64,000 bases of DNA from Delphinus delphis (taxonomy: Eukaryota; Chordata; Mammalia; Artiodactyla; Delphinidae): positions 2,170,001 through 2,234,000 of the forward strand of contig NW_027192658.1 in assembly GCF_949987515.2 (NCBI RefSeq). Direction: 5' to 3'. A model generated the notes under the pieces. The model did not search any database, was not told the origin of the DNA, and saw only the letters and a program-made list of their open reading frames with translations. A program made the translations under genes and the position numbers. This document shows positions 50,941-61,202 of this stretch, piece by piece; the first letter of the stretch is position 1; each line of letters opens with the position of its first letter.

Positions 50941-53199
50941 CCTAAAGCGTTGCTGTACCCTCACCTGGGCCCTAAACCGTCCCCGTCCCCTAACCCTAAC
51001 CCTAGCCCGAACCCTAACCCTAACACTTCCCCGAAGCCTGACACTCAACCGTCCCCTAATCCTAACCCGTACGCTAACACTAACCCGCGCCCTCACATGC
51101 ACGCTCCCCCTAAAGCATTGCCATACCCTCACCTGGACCCTAAACCGTCCCCGTCCCCTAACCCTAGCCAGAACCCTAACCCTAACCCTTCCCCGAAGCC
51201 TGACCCTCACCCGTCCCCTAATCCTAACCCATACGCTAAAACTAACCCACGCCCTCACACGCACGCTCCCCCTAAAGCGTTGCCGTACCCTCACCTGGAC
51301 CCTAAACCGTCCCCGTCCCCTAACCCTAACCCTAGCCCGAACCCTAACCCTAACCCTTCCCCGAAGACTGACCCTCACCCGTCCCATAATCCTAACCCGT
51401 ACGCTAACACTAACCCGCGCCCTCACACGCACGCTCCCCCTAAAGCGTTTCCGTACCCTCACCTGGACCCTAAACCGTCCCCGTCCCCTAACCCTAACCC
51501 TAGCCCGAACCCTAACCCTAACCCATCCCCGAAGCCTGACCCTCACCCGTCCCCTAATCCTAACCCGTACGCTAACACTAACCCGCGCCCTCACACGCAC
51601 GCTCCCCCTAAAGCGTTGCCGTACCCTCACCTGGACCCTAAACCGTCCCCGTCCCCTAACCCTATCCCTAGCCCGAACCCTAACCCTAACCCTTCCCCGA
51701 AGCATGACCCTCACCCGCCCCCTAATCCTAACCCGTACGCTAACACTAACCCGCGTCATCACACGCACGCTCCCCCTAAAACGTTGCCGTCCCCTCACCT
51801 GGACCCTAAACCGTCCCCGTCCCCTAACCCTAACCCTAGCCCGAACCCTAACCCTAACCCTTCCCCAAAGCCTGACCCTCACCCGTCACCTAATCCTAAC
51901 ACGTACGTTAACACTACCCCGCGCCCTCACACGCTCGCTCCCCCTAAAGCGTTGCCGTACCCTCACCTGGACCGTAAACCGTCCCCGTCACCTAACCCTA
52001 ACCCTAGCCCGAACCCTAACCCTAACCCTTCCCCGAAGCATGACCCTCAACCGTCCCCTAATCCTAACCCGTACGCTAACACTAACCCGCGCCCTCACAC
52101 GCACGCTCCCCCTAAAGCGTTGCCGTACCCTCACCTGGACCCTAAACCGACCCCGTCCCCTAACCCTAACCCTAGCCCCAACCCTAACCCTAACCCTTCC
52201 CCGAAGCCTGACCCTCACCCGTCCCCTAATCCTAACCCGTACGCTAACACTAACCCGCGCCCTCACACGCACGCTCCCCCTAAAGCGTTGCCGTCCCTCA
52301 CCTGGACCCTAAACCGTCCCCGTCCCCTAACCTTAACGCTAGCCCGAACGCTAACCCTAACCCTTCCCCGAAGCCTGACCCTCACCCGTCCCCTAATCCT
52401 AACCCGTACGCTAACACTAACCCGCGTCCTCACACGCACGCTCCCCCTAAAACGTTGCCGTCCCCTCACCTGGACCCTAAACCATCCCCGTCCCCTAACC
52501 CTAACCCTAGCCCGAACCCTAACCCTAACCCTTCCCCGAAGCCTGACCCTCACCCGTCCCCTAATCCTAACCCGTACGCTAACACTACCCCGTGCCCTCA
52601 CACGCACGCTCCCCCTAAAGCATTGCCGTACCCTCACCTGGACCCTAAACCGTCCCCGTCCCCTAACCCTAACCCTAGCCCGAACCCTAACCCTAACACT
52701 TCCCCGAAGCCTGACCCTCAACCGTCCCCTAATCCTAACCCGTACGCTAACACTAACCCGCGCCCTCACATGCACGCTCCCCCTAAAGCATTGCCATACC
52801 CTCACCTGGACCCTAAACCGTCCCCGTCCCCTAACCCTAGCCAGAACCCTAACCCTAACCCTTCCCCGAAGCCTGACCCTCACCCGTCCCCTAATCCTAA
52901 CCCATACGCTAACACTAACCCACGCCCTCACACGCACGCTCCCCCTAAAGCGTTGCCGTACCCTCACCTGGACCCTAAACCGTCCCCGTCCCCTAACCCT
53001 AACCCTAGCCCGAACCCTAACCCTAACCCTTCCCCGAAGACTGACCCTCACCCGTCCCCTAATCCTAACCCGTACGCTAACACTAACCCGCGCCCTCACA
53101 CGCACGCTCCCCCTAAAGCGTTTCCGTACCCTCACCTGGACCCTAAACTGTCCCCGTCCCCTAACCCTAACCCTAGCCCGAACCCTAATCCTAACCCTT
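50941..53199. repeat. Partly duplicated family-2 stretch with a one-base deletion near 52,291
   Basis: The GCTAGC-bearing unit returns at 52,338, 1,841 bp after its copy at 50,497. CCTAGCCAGAACC recurs near 51,165 and 52,838 at spacing 1,673, so one unit (168 bp) was lost or gained between them. At 52,287-52,300 the sequence reads TTGCCGTCCCTCACC, one base shorter than TTGCCGTCCCCTCACC in sister units. This switches the phase of the long open frames on both strands. Confidence 0.75.
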
Positions 53200-54510
53200 C
53201 CCCGAAGCCTGACCCTCACCCGTCCCCTAATCCTAACCCGTACGCTAACACTAACCCGCGCCCTCACACGCACGCTCCCCCTAAAGCGTTGCCGTACCCT
53301 CACCTGGACCCTAAACCGTCCCCGTCCCCTAACCCTAACCCTAGCCCGAACCCTAACCCTAACCCTTCCCCGAAGCCTGACCCTCACCCGCCCCCTAATC
53401 CTAACCCGTACGCTAACACTAACCCACGCCCTCACACGCATGCTCCCCCTAAAGTGTTGCTGTACCCTCACCTGGACCCTAAACCGTCCCCGTCCCCTAA
53501 CCCTAACCCTAGCCCGAACCCTAACCCTAACCCTTCCCCGAAGCCTGACCCTCACCCATCCCATAATCCTAACCCGTACGCTAACAGTAACCCACGCCCT
53601 CACACGCACGCTCCCCCTAAAGCGTTGCCATACCCTCCCCTGGACCCTAAACCGTCCCCGTCCCCTAACCCTAACCCTAGCCTGAACCCTAACCCTAACC
53701 CTTCCCCGAAGCCTGACCCTCACCCGTCCCATAATCCTAACCCGTATGCTAACACTAATCCGTGCCCTCACACGTACGCTCCCCGTAAAGCGTTGCCGTA
53801 CACTCCCCTGGACCCTAAACCGTCCCCGTCCCCCTAACCCTAACCCTAGCCCGAACCCTAACCCTAAACCTTCCCCGAAGCCTGACCCTCACCCGTCCCC
53901 TAATCCTAACCCGTACGCTAACACTAACCCGCGCCCTCACACGCACGCTCCCCCTAAAGCGTTGCCGTACCCTCACCTGGACCCTAAACCGTCCCCGTCC
54001 CCTAACCCTAACCCTAGCCCGAACCCTAACCCTAACCCTTCCCCGAAGCCTGACCCTCACCCGCCCCCTAATCCTAACCCGTACGCTAACACTAACCCAC
54101 GCCCTCACACGCATGCTCCCCCTAAAGTGTTGCTGTACCCTCACCTGGACCCTAAACCGTCCCCGTCCCCTAACCCTAACCCTAGCCCGAACCCTAACCC
54201 TAACCCTTCCCCGAAGCCTGACCCTCACCCATCCCCTAATCCTAACCCGTACGCTAACAGTAACCCACGCCCTCACACGCACGCTCCCCCTAAAGCGTTG
54301 CCATACCCTCCCCTGGACCCTAAACCGTCCCCGTCCCCTAACCCTAACCCTAGCCTGAACCCTAACCCTAAACCTTCCCCGAAGCCTGACCCTCACCCGT
54401 CCCATAATCCTAACCCGTATGCTAACACTAATCCGTGCCCTCACACGTACGCTCCCCCTAAAGCGTTGCCGTACACTCCCCTGGACCCTAAACCGTCCCC
54501 GTCCCCCTAA
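53200..54510. repeat. 673-bp tandem duplication (four units plus one base)
   Basis: The variants CCCGCCCCCTAATCC, CATGCTCCCCCTAAAGTG, TAACAGTAACCC and CCTAGCCTGAACC recur at spacing 673. Both copies end with a one-base insertion, GTCCCCGTCCCCCTAACC, near 53,828 and 54,501. In the second copy the insertion is followed within about a dozen bases by a one-base deletion (CCCTACCCTAGCC near 54,514). The same 673-bp pair returns at 58,173/58,846, offset by 4,345. Confidence 0.8.
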
Positions 54511-57500
54511 CCCTACCCTAGCCCGAACCCTAACCCTAACCCTTCCCCGAAGCCTGACCCTCACCCGTCCCCTAATCCTAACCCGTACGCTAACACTAAC
54601 CCGCGCCCTCACACGCACGCTCCCCCTAAAGCGTTGCCGTACCCTCACCTGGACCCTAAACCGTCCCCGTCCCCTAACCCTAACCCTAGCCCGAACCCTA
54701 TCCCTAACCCTTCCCCGAAGCCTGACCCTCACCCGTCCCCTAATCCTAACCCGTACGCTAACACTAACCCACGCCCTCACACGCACGCTCCCACTAAAGC
54801 GTTGCCGTACCCTCCCCTGGACCCTAAACCGTCCCCGTCCCCTAACCCTAACCCTAGCCCGAACCCTAACCCTAACCCTTCTCTGAAGCCTGACCCTCAC
54901 CCGTCCCCTAATCCTAACCCGTACGCTAACACTAACCCGCGCCCTCACACGCACGCTCCCCCTAAAGCGTTGCCGTACCCTCACCTGGACCCTAAACCGT
55001 CCCCGTCCCCTAACCCTAACCCTACCCCGAACCCTAACCCTAAGGCTTCCCCGAAGCCTGACCCTCACCCGTCCCCTAATCCTAACCCGTACGCTAACAC
55101 TAACCCGCGTCCTCACACTCACACTCCCCCTAAAACGTTGCCGTCCCCTCACCTGGACCCTAAACCATCCCCGTCCCCTAACCCTAACCCTAGCCCCAAC
55201 CCTAACCCTAACCCTTCCCCGAAGCCTGACCCTCACCCGTCCCCTAATCCTAACCCGTACGCTGACACTAACGCGCGCCCTCACACGCACGCTCCCCCTA
55301 AAGCGTTGCCGTACCCTCCCCTGGACCCTAAACCGTCCCCGTCCCCTAACCCTAACCCTAGCCCGAACCCTAACACTAACACTTCCCCGAAGCCTGACCC
55401 TCACCCGTCCCCTAATCCTAACCCGTACCCTAACACTAACCCGCGCCCTCACACGCACGCTCCCCCTAAAGCGTTGCCGTACCCTCACCTGGACCCTAAA
55501 CCGTCCCCGTCCCCTAACCCTAACCCTAGCCCGAACCCTAACCCTTCCCCGAAGCCTGACCCTCACCCGTCCCCTAATCCTAACCCGTACGCTAACACTA
55601 ACCCGCGTCCTCACACGCACGCTCCCCCTAAAGCGTTGCCGTACCCTCACCTGGACCCTAAACCGTCCCCGTCCCCTAACCCTAACCCTAGCCCGAACCC
55701 TAACTCTTCCCCCAAGCCTGACCCTCACCCGTCCCCTACTCCTAACCCATACGCTAACACTAATCCGCGCCCTCACACGCACGCTCCCCCTAAAGCATTG
55801 CCATACCCTCACCTGGACCCTAAACCGTCCCCGTCCCCTAACCCTAGCCAGAAGCCTAACCCTAACCCTTCCCCGAAGCCTGACCCTCACCCGTCCCCTA
55901 ATCCTAACCCGTACGCTAACACTAAACCACGCCCTCACACCCACGCTCCCCCTAAAGCGTTGCCGTACCCTCACCTGGACCCTAAACCGTCCCCGTCCCC
56001 TAACCCTAACCCTAGCCCGAACCCTAACCCTAACCCTTCCCCGAAGCCTGACCCTCACCCATCCCCTAATCCTAACCCGTACGATAACACTAACCTGCGC
56101 CCTCACACGCACGCTCCCCCTAAAGCGTTGCCGTACCCTCACCTGGACCCTAAACCGTCCCCGTCCCCTAACCCTAACCCTAGCCCGAACCCTAACCCTA
56201 ACACTTCCCCGAAGCCTGACCCTCACCCGTCCCCTAATCCTAACCCGTACGCTAACACTAACCCACGCCCTCACACGCACGCTCCCCCTAAAGCGTTGCC
56301 GTACCCTCACCTGGACCCTAAACCGTCCCCGTCCCCTAACCCTAACCCTAGCCCGAACCCTAACCCTAACCTTTCCCCGAAGCCTGACCCTCACCCGTCC
56401 CCTAATCCTAACCCGTACGCTAACACTAACCCACGCCCTCACACCCACGCTCCCCCTAAAGCGTTGCCGTACCCTCACCTGGACCCTAAACCGTCCCCGT
56501 CCCCTAACCCTAACCCTAGCCCGAACCCTAACCCTAACCCTTCACCGAAGCCTGACCCTCACCCGTCCCCTAATCCTAACCCGTACGTTAACACTAACCC
56601 GCGCCCTCACACGCATGCTCCCCCTGAAGCGTTGCCGTACCCTCACCTGGACCCTAAACCGTCCCCGTCCCCTAACCCTAACCCTAGCCCGAACCCTATC
56701 CCTAACCCTTCCCCGAAGCCTGACCCTCACCCGTCCCCTAATCCTAACCCGTACGCTAACACTAACCCGCGCCCTCACACGCACGCTCCCCCTAAAGCGT
56801 TGCCGTACCCTCACCTGGACCCTAAACCGTCCCCGTCCCCTAACCCTAACCCTAGCCCGAACCCTAATCCTAACCCTTCCCCGAAGCCTGACCCTCACCC
56901 GTCCCCTAATCCTAACCCGTACGCTAACACTAACCCGCGCCCTCACACGCACGCTCCCACTAAAGCGTTGCTGTACTCTCACCTGGACCCTAAACCGTCC
57001 CCGTCCCCTAACCCTAACCCTAGCCCGAACCCTAACACTAACCCTTCCCCGAAGCCTGACCCTCACCCGTCCCCTAATCCTAACCCGTACCCTAACACTA
57101 ACCCGCGCCCTCACACGCACGCTCCCCCTAAAGCATTGCCGTACCCTCACCTGGACCCTAAACCGTCCCCGTCCCCTAACCCTAACCCTATCCCGAACCC
57201 TAACCCTTCCCCGAAGCCTGACCCTCACCCGTCCCCTAATCCTAACCCGTACGCTAACACTAACCCGCGCCCTCACACGCACGCTCCCCCTAAAGCGTTG
57301 CCGTACCCTCACCTGGACCCTAAACCGTCCCCGGCCCCTAACCTTAACCCTAGCCCGAACCCTAACCCTAACCCTTCCCCAAAGCCTGACCCTCACCCGT
57401 CCCCTAATCCTAACCCGTACGCTAACACTAACCCGCGTCCTCACACGCACGCTCCCCCTAAAACGTTGCCGTCCCCTCACCTGGACCCTAAACCGTCCCC

Positions 57501-58182
57501 GTCCCCTAACCCTAACCCTAGCCCGAACCCTAACCCTAACCCTTCCCCGAAGCCTGACCCTCACCCGTCCCCTAATCCTAACCCGTACGCTAACACTACA
57601 CCACGCCCTCACACGTACGCTCCCCCTAAAGCGTTGCCGTACCCTCACCTGGACCCTAAACCGTCCCCATCCCCTAACCCTAACCCTAGCCCGATCCCTA
57701 ACCCTAACCCTTCCCCGAAGCCTGACCCTCACCCGTCCCCTAATCCTAACCCGTACGCTAACACTAACCCGTGCCCTCACACGCACGCTCCCCCAAAAGC
57801 GATGCCGTACCCTCACCTGGACCCTAAACCGTCCCCGTCCCCTAACCCTAACCCTAGCCCAAACCCTAACCCTAACCCTTCCCCGAAGCCTGACCCTCAC
57901 CCATCCCATAATCCTAACCCGTACGCTAACAGTAACCCACGCCCTCACACGCACGCTCCCCCTAAAGCGTTGCCATACCCTCCCCTGGACCCTAAACCGT
58001 CCCCGTCCCCTAACCCTAACCCTAGCCTGAACCCTAACCCTAACCCTTCCCCGAAGCCTGACCCTCACCCGTCCCATAATCCTAACCCGTATGCTAACAC
58101 TAATCCGTGCCCTCACACGTACGCTCCCCGTAAAGCGTTGCCGTACACTCCCCTGGACCCTAAACCGTCCCCGTCCCCCTAA
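54511..58182. repeat. Family-2 macro-block with several 6-bp losses
   Basis: About 22 units. Three units are one hexamer short near 55,540, 55,700 and 57,195 (CCCGAACCCTAACCCTTCC and related forms). Unusual variants include CTAAGGCTTCCCC near 55,041, CACACTCACACTCCC near 55,115, CCTAGCCAGAAGCC near 55,847 and GTACGATAACACTAACC near 56,080. The block ends with the GTCCCCCTAACC insertion near 58,173. Parts of it reappear from about 61.75 kb to the window end. Confidence 0.75.
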
Positions 58183-61100
58183 CCCTAACCCTAGCCCGAA
58201 CCCTAACCCTAAACCTTCCCCGAAGCCTGACCCTCACCCGTCCCCTAATCCTAACCCGTACGCTAACACTAACCCGCGCCCTCACACGCACGCTCCCCCT
58301 AAAGCGTTGCCGTACCCTCACCTGGACCCTAAACCGTCCCCGTCCCCTAACCCTAACCCTAGCCCGAACCCTAACCCTAACCCTTCCCCGAAGCCTGACC
58401 CTCACCCGCCCCCTAATCCTAACCCGTACGCTAACACTAACCCACGCCCTCACACGCATGCTCCCCCTAAAGTGTTGCTGTACCCTCACCTGGACCCTAA
58501 ACCGTCCCCGTCCCCTAACCCTAACCCTAGCCCGAACCCTAACCCTAACCCTTCCCCGAAGCCTGACCCTCACCCATCCCCTAATCCTAACCCGTACGCT
58601 AACAGTAACCCACGCCCTCACACGCACGCTCCCCCTAAAGCGTTGCCATACCCTCCCCTGGACCCTAAACCGTCCCCGTCCCCTAACCCTAACCCTAGCC
58701 TGAACCCTAACCCTAAACCTTCCCCGAAGCCTGACCCTCACCCGTCCCATAATCCTAACCCGTATGCTAACACTAATCCGTGCCCTCACACGTACGCACT
58801 CCCTAAAGCGTTGCCGTACACTCCCCTGGACCCTAAACCGTCCCCGTCCCCCTAACCCTAACCCTAGCCCGAACCCTAACCCTAACCCTTCCCCGAAGCC
58901 TGACCCTCACCCGTCCCCTAATCCTAACCCGTACGCTAACACTAACCCGCGCCCTCACACGCACGCTCCCCCTAAAGCGTTGCCGTACCCTCACCTGGAC
59001 CCTAAACCGTCCCCGTCCCCTAACCCTAACCCTAGCCCGAACCCTATCCCTAACCCTTCCCCGAAGCCTGACCCTCACCCGTCCCCTAATCCTAACCCGT
59101 ACGCTAACACTAACCCGCGCCCTCACACGCACGCTCCCACTAAAGCGTTGCCGTACCCTCCCCTGGACCCTAAACCGTCCCCGTCCCCTAACCCTAACCC
59201 TAGCCCGAACCCTAACCCTAACCCTTCTCTGAAGCCTGACCCTCACCCGTCCCCTAATCCTAACCCGTACGCTAACACTAACCCGCGCCCTCACACGCAC
59301 GCTCCCCCTAAAGCGTTGCCGTACCCTCACCTGGACCCTAAACCGTCCCCGTCCCCTAACCCTAACCCTAGCCCGAACCCTAACCCTAACCTTTCCCCGA
59401 AGCCTGACCCTCACCCGTCCCCTAATCCTAACCCGTACGCTAACACTAACCCACGCCCTCACACCCACGCTCCCCCTAAAGCGTTGCCGTACCCTCACCT
59501 GGACCCTAAACCGTCCCCGTCCCCTAACCCTAACCCTAGCCCGAACCCTAACCCTAACCCTTCACCGAAGCCTGACCCTCACCCGTCCCCTAATCCTAAC
59601 CCGTACGTTAACACTAACCCGCGCCCTCACACGCATGCTCCCCCTGAAGCGTTGCCGTACCCTCACCTGGACCCTAAACCGTCCCCGTCCCCTAACCCTA
59701 ACCCTAGCCCGAACCCTATCCCTAACCCTTCCCCGAAGCCTGACCCTCACCCGTCCCCTAATCCTAACCCGTACGCTAACACTAACCCGCGCCCTCACAC
59801 GCACGCTCCCCCTAAAGCGTTGCCGTACCCTCACCTGGACCCTAAACCGTCCCCGTCCCCTAACCCTAACCCTAGCCCGAACCCTAATCCTAACCCTTCC
59901 CCGAAGCCTGACCCTCACCCGTCCCCTAATCCTAACCCGTACGCTAACACTAACCCGCGCCCTCACACGCACGCTCCCACTAAAGCGTTGCTGTACTCTC
60001 ACCTGGACCCTAAACCGTCCCCGTCCCCTAACCCTAACCCTAGCCCGAACCCTAACACTAACCCTTCCCCGAAGCCTGACCCTCACCCGTCCCCTAATCC
60101 TAACCCGTACCCTAACACTAACCCGCGCCCTCACACGCACGCTCCCCCTAAAGCATTGCCGTACCCTCACCTGGACCCTAAACCGTCCCCGTCCCCTAAC
60201 CCTAACCCTATCCCGAACCCTAACCCTTCCCCGAAGCCTGACCCTCACCCGTCCCCTAATCCTAACCCGTACGCTAACACTAACCCGCGCCCTCACACGC
60301 ACGCTCCCCCTAAAGCGTTGCCGTACCCTCACCTGGACCCTAAACCGTCCCCGGCCCCTAACCCTAACCCTAGCCCGAACCCTAACCCTAACTCTTCCCC
60401 AAAGCCTGACCCTCACCCGTCCCCTAATCCTAACCCGTACGCTAACACTAACCCGCGTCCTCACACGCACGCTCCCCCTAAAACGTTGCCGTCCCCTCAC
60501 CTGGACCCTAAACCGTCCCCGTCCCCTAACCCTAACCCTAGCCCGAACCCTAACCCTAACCCTTCCCCGAAGCCTGACCCTCACCCGTCCCCTAATCCTA
60601 ACCCGTACGCTAACACTACACCACGCCCTCACACGTACGCTCCCCCTAAAGCGTTGTCGTACCCTCACCTGGACCCTAAACCGTCCCCATCCCCTAACCC
60701 TAACCCTAGCCCGATCCCTAACCCTAACCCTTCCCCGAAGCCTGACCCTCACCCGTCCCCTAATCCTAACCCGTACGCTAACACTAACCCGTGCCCTCAC
60801 ACGCACGCTCCCCCAAAAGCGATGCCGTACCCTCACCTGGACCCTAAACCGTCCCCGTCCCCTAACCCTAACCCTAGCCCGAACCCTAACCCTAACCCTT
60901 CCCCGAAGCCTGACCCTCATCCATCCCATAATCCTAACCCGTACGCTAACAGTAACCCACGCCCTCACACGCACGCTCCCCCTAAAGCGTTGCCATACCC
61001 TCCCCTGGACCCTAAACCGTCCCCGTCCCCTAACCCTAACCCTAGCCTGAACCCTAACCCTAACCCTTCCCCGAAGCCTGACCCTCACCCGTCCCATAAT

Positions 61101-61202
61101 CCTAACCCGTATGCTAACACTAATCCGTGCCCTCACACGTACGCTCCCCCTAAAGCGTTGCCGTACACTCCCCTGGACCCTAAACCGTCCCCGTCCCCCT
61201 AA
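58183..61202. repeat. 3,020-bp macro-duplication of family 2
   Basis: The interval from about 56,340 to 58,182 is repeated at 59,360-61,202 at offset 3,020, which is 18 units minus 4 bp. The minus 4 is explained by one missing hexamer and two one-base insertions. The copies differ at scattered positions, for example CCGGCCCCTAACCTTAACC near 57,333 versus CCGGCCCCTAACCCTAACC near 60,353. The front part (58,183-58,855) is a copy of the 673-bp unit pair. Confidence 0.8.

Noticed and set aside
44048..52312. Longest open reading frame (over 2,700 codons) and the other multi-kilobase open frames on both strands
   Set aside because: Four of six frames of a CCCTAA-type repeat lack stops and the unit length is divisible by three, so open frames are expected. 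Overlapping frames on both strands are equally long, one-base indels switch frames freely, and no domain, promoter or splice structure is visible.
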